A stretch of 64,000 nt of DNA from Phytobacter diazotrophicus. Its GTDB lineage: Bacteria; Pseudomonadota; Gammaproteobacteria; Enterobacterales; Enterobacteriaceae. The notes under the pieces were generated by a model, which was not told the origin of the DNA, did no database searches, and saw nothing but the letters and a program-made list of their open reading frames with translations. Below are positions 8,142-17,171 of this stretch, in pieces. The position numbers and the translations under genes were made by a program. Each line of letters starts with the position of its first letter. Position 1 is the stretch's first letter. The stretch covers positions 1-64,000 of the forward strand of contig SMDE01000007.1 in NCBI GenBank assembly GCA_004346725.1. Reading direction: 5' to 3'.

Positions 8142-10079
8142 ATGCAAAGCTTGTGGCCGTTTCTGACCCGGGAACTCCGCGATGCGCCGGGGCGGGCGAA
8201 CTATACCCTGCGCCTGACGCTCAGCTGTGCGGTGCTAATTGTGCTGTTTATGACGCTGCATATTCCCTTCCTCGCCGTCGCGCTGATCGTGGTGTTTTAC
8301 GTCAGCCAGCCTAACGTCCTGATGATTAAGCTGGTCAGCGTGGTTTTCGTGGTGACCGTCAGCGTCGCCCTGGGCGGCGTATTGCTGATTATTAAGTGGA
8401 CCTATGACTATCCGCTAATTCGCCTGGTCGCCTCGGTGATCCTGTCCTTCTGCGCCATTTACCTGATGCGGGTGCTCGGCAAGCTGGGGCTGGCGTTTTT
8501 CGTGGTGGCGCTGGCAGTCATCTACGCCCAGACCTTCCCGTCGATGACCAGCCAGAGCGAAATTCTGGTACGCCTGCTGCTGTGGCTATGGGTGGCGATT
8601 AACACCGCCATTCTGGTGACACTGCTGGTCAACGCCTGTTTCCAACAGGCGTTCCCCGGCTATCAGTTTAAAGCCCGGCTGGTGGTCATGCTGCGCCAGA
8701 CGGCGCGGATTCTTAGCCAACCGGATGGCGGGGCGCCGCAACCCTCCTTTAAAGAGATCGCCGGCCAGTTTAACCAGTTGCAGTCCCTGTACCAGCAAGC
8801 CGCCCGCGCCACGCCGGAGATTGCCGCCAGCCCGCAGGCCTGGCAATCGCTGATGGCCGCCGCGCTGCGCTGCTACCATTTAACGGCGCTGCTCCAGCCG
8901 GGCCGCGACCATTCCGATGCGCGCCAGCAGATAGCCAGCCAGCTTAACGCGCTGGCGGATAATCTGCCCGCGGCGGCGGAGGTCCAGCCGCTGATTGTCC
9001 CGCGCGACGGCGCCAACGGCGCCATTTTGCAGGAGATCGCCGGGGTACTGGCGCGGCTGGCGCGCGGCGAAACCATCGCGTTACCGCAGGGTGAAGTGGA
9101 AAAAGCGCCGCTGCTGCTGCCGGACGCGTGGTCCAATCCGGCCTATCTGCACTTTGCCCTGAAAACGCTGCTGGCGACGCTGCTGTGCTACGTTTTCTAT
9201 ACCGCCGCCGACTGGCAGGGCATCCACACCATCATGCTGAGCTGCGTGATCGTCGCCCAGCCGGGCCTGGGCGCCACCATGCAGAAAACGTGGCTGCGCA
9301 TCGGCGGCGCGCTGCTGGCGACGCTGATTGCGCTTCTGCTGATCGTCTTTGTGCAACCCTGGACCGACTCGCTAAGCGGCCTGTTGGCGATGACCCTGCC
9401 GGTGTTCGCGCTGGCGGCGTGGATTGCGGCAGGCTCGGAGCGCATCGCCTACGCCGGCATTCAGATAGGCTTTACCTTCGCGCTGGCGTTCCTCAGCTGG
9501 TTTGGCCCGCTCAGTAACCTTACCGAACTGCGCGACCGGGTTATCGGTATCCTGCTCGGCGTGCTGGTCTCCTCCATTGTTCATCTCTATTTATGGCCGG
9601 ATAGCGAAGCCCCGCAGCTCAAAGCGCGTCTGGCGCAGCTTTATCGCCAGCTGGCGCAGACCCTCTCCTCAAGCGACGATGAGGTTCAGTTAGTACCGCT
9701 CTTTGCCGCGCTGACCGAGAGCGAAACCTTAATCAACCGGGTAGCCGCCGAGCCGCTGGGAACCTACGCACACCCGTGGCCGGAAGCCAAAAACTGGCCG
9801 GTGCGGGCGACGTTCCATCAGGCGGAAGAGATCCTGCGCCTCAGCGAAGGCTATCGTCTGTACGCCGCGCCGGGGGATACTTTTTTACCCCGCTGCGCCC
9901 GGCGGCTTGAAGGCTACGCTGCCGATATCGACGCGCAGCAAACTGCAATAGAACGCCCTCAGGCGCTTCTCCCGGACCCGGCGAACCCATTTGGCGCGCC
10001 GCTGGTCAACGCGCTGGCCGCCCTGCCGGCGTGGCCATTTGCGTCTTCCGATATTCCGCGACAGGCAATGCAATCATGA
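8142..10079 (+). CDS. mdtO: MdtO, FUSC-family inner-membrane protein of the MdtNOP system
   Basis: A 645-residue inner-membrane protein of the fusaric-acid-resistance/aromatic-acid-exporter (FUSC) family. Two bundles of hydrophobic helices (about residues 20-165 and 335-485) are separated and followed by cytoplasmic regions. E. coli MdtO is somewhat longer (683). It works with MdtN and MdtP to expel toxic compounds; the substrate range in this organism is unknown. An AAGGAG ribosome-binding site precedes the ATG, and the stop codon overlaps the mdtP start (ATGA), indicating translational coupling. Confidence 0.93.
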   Translation: MQSLWPFLTRELRDAPGRANYTLRLTLSCAVLIVLFMTLHIPFLAVALIVVFYVSQPNVLMIKLVSVVFVVTVSVALGGVLLIIKWTYDYPLIRLVASVILSFCAIYLMRVLGKLGLAFFVVALAVIYAQTFPSMTSQSEILVRLLLWLWVAINTAILVTLLVNACFQQAFPGYQFKARLVVMLRQTARILSQPDGGAPQPSFKEIAGQFNQLQSLYQQAARATPEIAASPQAWQSLMAAALRCYHLTALLQPGRDHSDARQQIASQLNALADNLPAAAEVQPLIVPRDGANGAILQEIAGVLARLARGETIALPQGEVEKAPLLLPDAWSNPAYLHFALKTLLATLLCYVFYTAADWQGIHTIMLSCVIVAQPGLGATMQKTWLRIGGALLATLIALLLIVFVQPWTDSLSGLLAMTLPVFALAAWIAAGSERIAYAGIQIGFTFALAFLSWFGPLSNLTELRDRVIGILLGVLVSSIVHLYLWPDSEAPQLKARLAQLYRQLAQTLSSSDDEVQLVPLFAALTESETLINRVAAEPLGTYAHPWPEAKNWPVRATFHQAEEILRLSEGYRLYAAPGDTFLPRCARRLEGYAADIDAQQTAIERPQALLPDPANPFGAPLVNALAALPAWPFASSDIPRQAMQS

Positions 10080-11542
10080 TTAAAACCTCCACTCTCCCAC
10101 GCGCCGCGCGATCCCCGGTGTTTGCCTTCGCCCTGACGCTGTTAACCGGGTGCGCGTTAATTCAGGACGATCCCGGCCAGGTGCCGCTGGTCAACCCGCA
10201 GCAGGCCGAGCTGGCGCAGGTGATCCATCTGGCGAACAGCGGCTGGCCGACGGCGCGCTGGTGGGAAGGCTATCAGGATCCGCAGCTCAATATGCTGGTC
10301 AACCGCGCGTTGCAGAATTCGCCCACTATGCAGGCTGCGCGGCTACGTATTTCGCAATCGCAGTCCACGGTGGAGCTGGCGCAGTCGGCAATGGGCGTGC
10401 AAGCCACCGCCGTGGCGGCGCAAAACCGCCTGCGGGTGACCAATAAACAGTTCACCTGGCCCTACTCCTTCTCTCTTCCGGTGGATAAAAACGGCCCCTG
10501 GTATACGTTGAATACGGTCGGCGTAGGGGCAACGCTGAATATCGATTTATGGGGCACCGACCGCGCCCGCGTCGCCGCCGCGATTGGCGAAAAGAACGCC
10601 CGCCAGGCGGAGACCGCCGGTATCGAGCTGGATCTCGCCAGCAGCGTCGCCCAGCTCTATTTCGCGATGCAGGCAACTTTCCAGAAAATCGCATTACTTA
10701 ATCAGCTGGAGGCCATCGCCAGGCTCTCGGTGCGGGCCCACGAGCATCGTACCGCGCGCGGCGTCGAGGATAGCGTCGATATCGCCAATGCCCAGGCGGA
10801 GCTGCTGGCGGCGCAGCAGCAGGTGATTACGGCGCAAGGGACGCTGACGCAGTATCGGGAAACGCTGCGGGCGCTGATCGGCGCTGATGCGCATAGCATG
10901 CCGGAGATTCATCCCGTGGCGCTGCCGGCGCTGCAGGAGACGCTCCCGGATTCGCTTTCGTTTGAACTGCTGGCCCGCCGCCCGGATCTCCAGGCGCTGC
11001 GCGGCTACGTCAGCGCCTCCATGAGCCAGGTGGACGCGGCAAAAGCGGCGTTTTACCCGCACTTCGATATCAAAGCCTTCTGGGGCTACAACGCGTTGAG
11101 CGTCGGCGACCTGTTTAAGTCCTCCTTCCAGCAGATCAACCTGCTGCCGGGGCTCTATTTGCCGCTGTTTGACGGCGGGCGCTTAAACGCCAACCTGAAA
11201 TCGACGCGTACGGCGAGCAATATTTTGATTAAGCAGTACAACCAGGCGGTGCTGGACGCGGTGCGCGACGTGGCGATTAGCTCCAGCCAGTTGAACGATT
11301 TGAATCAGCAGGCTGCCCTGCAGCAGCAGAAAGTGACGGCGGCGATGGTGACCACCCGCAGCGCCAGCGCGCACCATCAGCGCGGGCTGGTCAGCTACTA
11401 TGCGGCGCAGGAGGCGCGTCGCCCGGCCATCGCGCAGCAGCTTTTGCTGCTGGATATCGAGGCCCAGCGGCTCAGCACCGATATCACCTTGATTAAAGCC
11501 CTGGGCGGCGATTACCGCGGCCCACAGTCTGCCAGACAGTGA
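10076..11542 (+). CDS. mdtP: MdtP outer-membrane factor
   Basis: A TolC/NodT-type outer-membrane channel of 488 residues, the same length as E. coli MdtP. It has a lipoprotein signal (FALTLLTGC), then the two repeated OEP domains with long periplasmic helices. Family motifs visible are PLVNPQQAELAQV, WWEGYQDPQLN, ARRPDLQALRGYV and LPGLYLPLFDGGRL. The ATG at 10076 overlaps the mdtO stop codon and is preferred to the in-frame ATG at 10031, which would lie within mdtO and place extra residues ahead of the signal peptide. It is the last gene of the ytcA-mdtNOP operon. Confidence 0.95.
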   Translation: MIKTSTLPRAARSPVFAFALTLLTGCALIQDDPGQVPLVNPQQAELAQVIHLANSGWPTARWWEGYQDPQLNMLVNRALQNSPTMQAARLRISQSQSTVELAQSAMGVQATAVAAQNRLRVTNKQFTWPYSFSLPVDKNGPWYTLNTVGVGATLNIDLWGTDRARVAAAIGEKNARQAETAGIELDLASSVAQLYFAMQATFQKIALLNQLEAIARLSVRAHEHRTARGVEDSVDIANAQAELLAAQQQVITAQGTLTQYRETLRALIGADAHSMPEIHPVALPALQETLPDSLSFELLARRPDLQALRGYVSASMSQVDAAKAAFYPHFDIKAFWGYNALSVGDLFKSSFQQINLLPGLYLPLFDGGRLNANLKSTRTASNILIKQYNQAVLDAVRDVAISSSQLNDLNQQAALQQQKVTAAMVTTRSASAHHQRGLVSYYAAQEARRPAIAQQLLLLDIEAQRLSTDITLIKALGGDYRGPQSARQ

Positions 11543-11664
11543 AAAATGGAAACAGAGACGTTCAGCGCGTGTTTTTATGAGCAGAAATTGCCGATTTTTT
11601 TGGAACCAATGCGCTCATGGCGGTAAATTTGATAAGTCATAAAACAAAGAATAAAGGGAAAACC

Positions 11665-12210
11665 ATGCTGATAGAGCAAGCGCCACAGCTTGAAACAGAG
11701 CGTCTGATTTTAAAGCAATATATGCTCGAAGATTTCCCGGCGCTCAAGGAATGCTGGGCAACGCCGGAAATGGTTAAGATTAATGGCGGAGAAAAACCGA
11801 CGACAGAAACGGTCTGGGCCCGTTTGTTACGCGATATTGGGCACTGGCAGATGCTGGGTTATGGTTACTGGGCTGTATTTGAAAAATCAACAAACCGCTA
11901 TGCCGGTTCGTTTGGCTTTCAGAATGCTCATCGTGAGATCACGCCTGCGCTGGAATACCCTGAGGCTGGATGGACATTAATGCCAGAAGTACGTGGCAAA
12001 GGTTATGCGGCTGAAGCGTTGGGCGCAATTTTACAATGGGCCGATAAGACGCTTTCCACTCCAGTGTGCTGTATTATTGATGAAGAGAACGAACGTTCAA
12101 ATTATTTAGCTGAACGCTTTGGTTTTCAGTTTCAAAATTATGTTAACTATCGTGGTAAGCAAATACGATTACTGGTACGCCAGAAAACTCAGACACAGCG
12201 CCCCTTGTGA
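11665..12210 (+). CDS. GNAT-family N-acetyltransferase
   Basis: A 181-residue RimJ/RimL-like acetyltransferase. The opening LETERLILKQYMLEDFPAL and the acetyl-CoA loop WTLMPEVRGKGYAAEALGA are typical, followed by the ENERSNYLAERFGF segment. The start at 11665 has an AAAGGG ribosome-binding site 5-6 bases upstream; an earlier in-frame ATG at 11617 lacks one. It is a single gene after the mdt operon. The substrate is unknown. Confidence 0.85.
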   Translation: MLIEQAPQLETERLILKQYMLEDFPALKECWATPEMVKINGGEKPTTETVWARLLRDIGHWQMLGYGYWAVFEKSTNRYAGSFGFQNAHREITPALEYPEAGWTLMPEVRGKGYAAEALGAILQWADKTLSTPVCCIIDEENERSNYLAERFGFQFQNYVNYRGKQIRLLVRQKTQTQRPL

Positions 12211-12307
12211 CCTTTCTTTCTGGCCGCTCCGTGCCAGGCGCGGAAGTTGATAACGTTGAGATATGTTAATTTATGAGGAGCAGGTCAACAAACAAAAGGA
12301 GAAGAAG

Positions 12308-12691
12308 ATGCAAATCAAGTTTGGGGTGTTGTTACTCGCGGTGCTTATGCCATGGACATCGACTGCAGCAAAAGGGAGTTTGGTTTTTTCGGTCGGTAAT
12401 GAGAAAACTTCTTTTGACTCTGGATGTGTAAAGTCAATTGATTATGTAGAGAAGGATGAGACAGGTGCAGAGAATTTAATCTTTAGATTTTCCGATGAAT
12501 GTGGCAAAAGGTTGTCGGACATGTCCCGACAGAATATCGGAAAGGATATGACCATTGCGTACGATGATAATAAAATTACTTCCGCTGTGATTGCCTCGCG
12601 CCTGAGCACCAGTTTCAGAATATCCACAAAAGACATACCAAGAACACTGTTGATGCAAATACTTAATGATTATGAAAGTGTTCGTGATTAA
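12308..12691 (+). CDS. Small exported protein with a SecD P1-head-like domain
   Basis: A 127-residue protein with a clear signal peptide (MQIKFGVLLLAVLMPWTSTA), so probably periplasmic. Residues 70-115 (DMSRQNIGKDMTIAYDDNKI, then SAVIASRL and FRIST) resemble the P1-head subdomain of SecD, in which a short N-x-GK segment precedes beta strands. The start at 12308 has an AAGGAG site; the earlier ATG at 12263 is rejected because it would extend past the signal peptide. It is not SecD itself, being far too short. Function is unknown; similar short proteins are annotated as SecD-like hypothetical proteins. Confidence 0.6.
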   Translation: MQIKFGVLLLAVLMPWTSTAAKGSLVFSVGNEKTSFDSGCVKSIDYVEKDETGAENLIFRFSDECGKRLSDMSRQNIGKDMTIAYDDNKITSAVIASRLSTSFRISTKDIPRTLLMQILNDYESVRD

Positions 12692-12752
12692 CCAGAAAAA
12701 AGCGGCAAGTAATCATAATTTATTTGGCAATGTAAAAATCATTCATAAATAC

Positions 12753-12778
12753 AATGTCCGCTCCTCGCTCATAGCAAC
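12753..12778. repeat. GTCCGCT-family dispersed repeat, degenerate copy
   Basis: The sequence aatgtccgctcctcgctcat followed by agcaac is related to the intact palindromic copy at 16249-16272, but the right arm has decayed. It lies between the SecD-like and GNAT genes. Confidence 0.5.
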
Positions 12779-12893
12779 CGTTCCGTTGCTTCAGAACAGT
12801 GACCATCAAACTCTGACCCCGGCTGCAGATGAGAAGATGCTCTAACCGTCTGACACAGGACACAATCGGCGCTGTGTCCAAAACGAGAATGTA

Positions 12894-13346
12894 CTACCGT
12901 GCTTGCTTTCTCAGGCAAAAGTGGTGTGTAACTTTATCCATATCACATAAAGCAACAAAGCCGGCTCGTTCATAAAAAGTGAATGCCGATGATGGTGCGT
13001 TGGTGTTGATAAAATCAAACCAGAGGCCAGCATCTTTAAGTATTTCACTGAGCAAACCGCTGCCAACATGATTTCTTCTCCATGCCGTGTCTACATAGAG
13101 ATGCCGCAGACGTCCGGTGCCAGTTATTTCCGTAAAGGGATCGATGTTAAGTCCGCACACGCCAACAATTAAATCATCAGCATAAGCCCCAAGCAGTTTT
13201 TCTCCGGGCCTGTCAAAGCGGTTCTGTCCGTTTAACCAATTTTCTTCCAGTCGGTGTAGCATGTTAAATCCTTCAGCCATGCTCTTTAATTTTAACTCCG
13301 TAAACCCTGGGCTGGCCGGGGTAATGTTTGTGAATTGGATATTCAT
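12894..13346 (-). CDS. GNAT-family N-acetyltransferase
   Basis: A 150-residue acetyltransferase. The acetyl-CoA-binding part is seen as LRHLYVDTAWRRNHVGSGLL and the C-terminal strand as AFTFYERAGFVAL. The ATG at 13346 (MNIQFTN...) is chosen because the longer frame from 13451 runs back through a repeat-rich, non-conserved stretch. The substrate is unknown. The gene is flanked on both sides by GTCCGCT-type repeats, like most genes in this accessory stretch. Confidence 0.8.
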   Translation of the reverse strand: MNIQFTNITPASPGFTELKLKSMAEGFNMLHRLEENWLNGQNRFDRPGEKLLGAYADDLIVGVCGLNIDPFTEITGTGRLRHLYVDTAWRRNHVGSGLLSEILKDAGLWFDFINTNAPSSAFTFYERAGFVALCDMDKVTHHFCLRKQAR

Positions 13347-13439
13347 GAGCTGTTCCAATGATTTCGGTTTGCATAGCTTGGGCAGAATTGACAGCGCGTC
13401 CAGGGGAAATCTGCCGTGCCCGGATGTCCCCTGTGGGCC

Positions 13440-13455
13440 AGGAGCGGACACTCAG
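13440..13455. repeat. GTCCGCT-family repeat, half copy
   Basis: The sequence aggagcggacactcag resembles the right-hand part of the repeat unit near 16301-16316 (caggagcggacatt). It lies between the GNAT gene and the RloC-like gene. Confidence 0.4.
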
Positions 13456-13620
13456 CGTTGTGTGCTTGTCTGTTTTGTGCCAGTAGCGAACATTTCTAGT
13501 TTTACAACTGGGGGGCAGGATAGCCCTTTGCGTTACCATTTGACAGAGCACTCATTCAGGAGCAAAAAAAAGGGATACCATTTTTTTCGACTTGCACATC
13601 AAAGGGTAAAGGAAGCCGAG

Positions 13621-16218
13621 ATGCCTGAATTAGCACAAGAAGCAATCGGAACCAATGACTTCGAAAAGTGGCTGAATGGCCGTAATCGTTGGCTTCAAAC
13701 TGCTGCGAAGCAGCTTATCGATAACAAACGTTTACCTAGTGTAGTCGAACTTACTGAACTGGTTCGACTCTGCAAACTAGAGGCTGCTAAACAGAATGAC
13801 TCTGGGTTCTTGAAGGTAGCACCTGGCGCGTTCTCGGCAGCATTGCTACATCGCGTTGTACGCGTTGAAGAGTTAAGCCAAGTATTCGGTGTCAATGCTA
13901 TTAAACCAGGGGCATCCTTACCATTCGGTGCTGGCAATTTAGCCGTTATCTATGGACAGAATGGCTCAGGAAAAAGTAGTTTTTCTCGTCTGCTCAAACA
14001 ACTTTGCGGATCACGATCAAGGGACGAAATCCGCCCGAATGTGTTCAGCAGCGAAGAGCATACATGTAGTGCCCAATGTCGAATCACCATTGATGGTAAC
14101 CCCGTAGTAATCAATTGGCAGTCGGGTGCTGAGCCACATCCAATGCTCAAGTATGCCCAAGTATTTGACTCGAAAGCTGCGACTCAATATATGGGGCGTA
14201 CTGAATCAAGCTTCGAACCGAGCAGCATGCGTTTTATCTCTTTGCTCATTCAGATATCAGGAATGGTTTCTGATCAATTAGGTCGGGAGAAGGAAAAGCT
14301 GGTTCGTGCACTTCCACTTTTCCCTGGTGACCTTACAGAGACCGCCGAAAATGCATGGTTCTGCTCTCTTAAAGCATCAATCTCCGCTGAGAAAATTGAG
14401 TCGTTTTGCCAATATGGGAATGATTTGGAAAATGAGCGTCTCAAAAGTGAAGCTCTATTAGCAGAGAAAGACATCAAGGGGCGATTGGTTGCAATTGGTA
14501 AGGAAGAGATTGCTTCAGGAAGCATTAAGCAGGCCATGAGGATATTGAGGGAAGGCCTTGCAGACGGAAAAGCCGGTGAGTTGTTTAAGGCCAAAGAATT
14601 GGCTGTTGCAGCGAGAAATGCTGCCAATATGGTTGCACAGCAGGCCTTCGCAACTGCTCCTCTACAAGGAGTTGGGGAAACGGCCTGGAAACTAATGTGG
14701 GAACAAGCGCGAAACTATTCTATTGCTCATGCTTACCACAATCGCGAATTTCCCGTTACTACTGGCGGTGCGTATTGTGTGCTCTGCCAACAGGAACTTA
14801 CGGAAGAAGGCTCCGCGCGACTCAAAAGTTTCGAGGCTTTCGTTACGGCTGGTCTAGAGACCACGGCAAAAACTGCGGAGGCTACTAGCGCAGCACTCAT
14901 TGCGAAGGTAGTTCAGTTACCTTCAATAGAGGATTGGGTTGCACGGCTGGCTTATTTGAATTTTGATGAAACCTTTGCTCGTGCCTGTTACGAAACGTTG
15001 AAAGCAAGGCGCTCACAGTTTGAGGCGTGTGCCGCCGTTGGTTCTATGCCCACATTCAATTGGGCACTGATTGATCAAGCAATAGAAAAACGTGTTGCCG
15101 ACTTAATTGCTGAGAAAGTTAGTTTGACACAATTGCAGCAAGATGGACAACGCCTGCAACTTGAAAAGCGCGTTAAGCAACTCAGGGCACTGCAGTGGTT
15201 ATTTCAAAACAAGATAGCAATTCTCGCCGAGCGCGAGCGTTTGGTTGCAGTGGATTTGCTAGATAAAGCGATGAGACTAGCGGCCAGCAATTCGTTGACA
15301 ACTAAGCGCACCGAACTTGCGAGAACTGAGCTTGATGCTGGATATCAGAGCCGTTTTGATGCGGAGTTAAAGGCTCTTGGTGGGCGTCGTTTGCCGGTTA
15401 TGCCTCAGTGTAAAGCTCAAGGAAAAGGAGTAATAACGTTTGGGCTTACCCTTATCGGAGCTCGGACTGGCTTCACTCCTGAGGTAGTACTCAGTGAAGG
15501 TGAAGCCCGTATTGTTGCATTAGCCGCATTCTTGGCCGATACAACTGGTTCGAATCAGTTAGCCCCCTTCATCTTTGATGACCCTATTTCTTCATTAGAT
15601 CAGGACTTCGAAGAGCGGGTGGTAGCTAGGCTTGTCGAGTTAGCGAAGACTCGACAGGTCATAATATTTACACACCGCCTTTCGCTGGTTTCCATCATTG
15701 AGGCTGTAATTAAAAAACACGGTGAGAATCCGGCAAATGAGAAAATTAACCATACAGTGCAGTCGCTTAGACGATTGGATAAAATTTCGGGAATCCTAGC
15801 ACAGCACAGCTTGCGGGATGCCAAGCCTGACAAGGCGCTTAATGTGATTAGGGATCAGGTCATTCCTAAGCTCAAAAAGCATCAAGCCGAGGCAGATGCC
15901 GATGTTTATGATCTTACAGCAAAGAGTGCATGCAGCGATTTTCGGATAATCTTGGAACGAATAGTAGAATTCGTCCTTTTGAATGATGTAGTTGTCCGTT
16001 TCAGACGTGATGTTATGACTAAAGGGAAGCTCAGGGGTATCACCAAGGTAAAAACAGAGGATTGTGATGTTATTGACGCGTTGATGACTAAGTATTCAGT
16101 TTACGAGCATTCGCAAGCCGATGAACTGCCCTTGGTTCCGGTTGAACTCGATGAATTCGAAAAAGATGTATTGGAACTCATTACATGGATGAATGAGTTT
16201 AAAACTCGAATCGGCTGA
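13621..16218 (+). CDS. RloC/PrrC-like zinc-hook AAA ATPase, possible anticodon nuclease
   Basis: An 865-residue ABC/SMC-like ATPase of the AAA_13 (PrrC) group. Walker A is IYGQNGSGKSSFSRLL (about residues 108-123), with the family segment YAQVFDSKAATQYM after it. A zinc-hook CVLC (386-389) sits in the coiled-coil insert. The signature VLSEGEARIVAL (about 624), Walker B FIFDDPISSLD (650-660) and H-loop IIFTHR (H685) follow. In the C-terminal domain R775 and E779 (RIILE) and H830 (YEHS) recall the Arg-x3-Glu...His triad of PrrC anticodon nuclease. Hook plus such a domain is the plan of RloC, which cleaves tRNA after DNA damage or phage attack. An AAGGAAG site supports the ATG at 13621. No restriction-modification genes are adjacent. 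Nuclease activity is unproven. Confidence 0.7.
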   Translation: MPELAQEAIGTNDFEKWLNGRNRWLQTAAKQLIDNKRLPSVVELTELVRLCKLEAAKQNDSGFLKVAPGAFSAALLHRVVRVEELSQVFGVNAIKPGASLPFGAGNLAVIYGQNGSGKSSFSRLLKQLCGSRSRDEIRPNVFSSEEHTCSAQCRITIDGNPVVINWQSGAEPHPMLKYAQVFDSKAATQYMGRTESSFEPSSMRFISLLIQISGMVSDQLGREKEKLVRALPLFPGDLTETAENAWFCSLKASISAEKIESFCQYGNDLENERLKSEALLAEKDIKGRLVAIGKEEIASGSIKQAMRILREGLADGKAGELFKAKELAVAARNAANMVAQQAFATAPLQGVGETAWKLMWEQARNYSIAHAYHNREFPVTTGGAYCVLCQQELTEEGSARLKSFEAFVTAGLETTAKTAEATSAALIAKVVQLPSIEDWVARLAYLNFDETFARACYETLKARRSQFEACAAVGSMPTFNWALIDQAIEKRVADLIAEKVSLTQLQQDGQRLQLEKRVKQLRALQWLFQNKIAILAERERLVAVDLLDKAMRLAASNSLTTKRTELARTELDAGYQSRFDAELKALGGRRLPVMPQCKAQGKGVITFGLTLIGARTGFTPEVVLSEGEARIVALAAFLADTTGSNQLAPFIFDDPISSLDQDFEERVVARLVELAKTRQVIIFTHRLSLVSIIEAVIKKHGENPANEKINHTVQSLRRLDKISGILAQHSLRDAKPDKALNVIRDQVIPKLKKHQAEADADVYDLTAKSACSDFRIILERIVEFVLLNDVVVRFRRDVMTKGKLRGITKVKTEDCDVIDALMTKYSVYEHSQADELPLVPVELDEFEKDVLELITWMNEFKTRIG

Positions 16219-16248
16219 GGTTAAAATTGCGAGCGGTCTAATAGCAAC

Positions 16249-16272
16249 GTCCGCTCTTCGCTCACAGCGGAC
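16249..16272. repeat. GTCCGCT-family palindromic repeat, best copy
   Basis: A perfect 7-bp inverted repeat, GTCCGCT (16249-16255) and AGCGGAC (16266-16272), with a 10-base loop, directly after the RloC-like gene. A further related half, gtgacaggagcggacatt, follows at 16299-16316. Partial copies lie at 12753, 13440, 17683 and 21001. Confidence 0.6.
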
Positions 16273-16391
16273 ATCATACTTCTAAGGCTGTCCGCCTTGT
16301 GACAGGAGCGGACATTACCTAACACATTAATAACCGTCACAGGTTTACGCGTTCTACACAGTAAACGTCGTAGTTGATGAATTATCATTAT

Positions 16392-17171
16392 TTAAAATAT
16401 CCAGCTGATAAATCCACCTGAATACTTCTTACTAATTTTGACTGCATAGAGATCATGAAGACTTAGAAAGAAATCATTATCTTCTTTGAATATTAACTCC
16501 TCATACTCAGCCATTATCAAACTATGCTGCGCTGTTATTTTAGATATTCCCTCCATTTCATTGACAATCATGGATTTATTTGCATCGGTAGATAGATCCA
16601 TAGCAATAAATTTACGCATTAATGGCATTAGCTGATTAGGGTCTGTATTCTTTGTATTTTCCTTAACTTTTTTTTGTCTTTCTGAATAGATGGCATTAAC
16701 CGCATTTGTATATTTTTTTGCTAAGCCCCTAAACTCTGGATATGAACCAGTAACTAATGCAAGCTCTTCATACTTGAGAAATAAATTGGCTTTGCATTTT
16801 TTTACCGTTATTTCAAGATCTTCAACTCCTTTTTTTAACTCTGTATTTGATTTAATAATAGACATTGGAATAGCTTCATAGTACTGGCCTAATTTTGAAT
16901 CAGGGGTCACTATCATATGTACTATTTCATTAGACATGAGCTGATAAGAACCAGATAACTCCCCATACTTTAGAAATAGTTCATTGTGTGAAGATGAACA
17001 AGAACTTTGTAATTCCATCATTGGCCTGAAGTAATCCTTTATAAACTCCTCTTGAAGACCTTGATCTTTTTTATAGCTCTCTAGAACTCCAGCAAAAAGA
17101 AATGACCCTAAAGATATGGAAATTACGGCAATTAGCAATTGACTAAAAAATGATTGTGCTTCATTACTCAT
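16392..17171 (-). CDS. Unknown membrane-anchored coiled-coil protein
   Basis: A 259-residue protein I do not recognise. One N-terminal membrane helix (about residues 11-30, LLIAVISISLGSFLFAGVL) is followed by a long charged, helical region rich in Lys and Glu that probably forms coiled coils and faces away from the membrane. The gene is clearly A/T-richer than its neighbours, a sign of transfer. AAGGATAATTC before the ATG gives a good ribosome-binding site. It converges with the RloC-like ATPase gene, separated by about 170 bases that hold a palindromic repeat. A link in function with that gene is possible but unsupported. Confidence 0.7.
   Translation of the reverse strand: MSNEAQSFFSQLLIAVISISLGSFLFAGVLESYKKDQGLQEEFIKDYFRPMMELQSSCSSSHNELFLKYGELSGSYQLMSNEIVHMIVTPDSKLGQYYEAIPMSIIKSNTELKKGVEDLEITVKKCKANLFLKYEELALVTGSYPEFRGLAKKYTNAVNAIYSERQKKVKENTKNTDPNQLMPLMRKFIAMDLSTDANKSMIVNEMEGISKITAQHSLIMAEYEELIFKEDNDFFLSLHDLYAVKISKKYSGGFISWIF

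Noticed and set aside
13261-13620. Upstream in-frame extension of the RloC-like gene
   Set aside because: It overlaps the GNAT gene and the repeat sequence; AAGGAAG before 13621 marks the true start.
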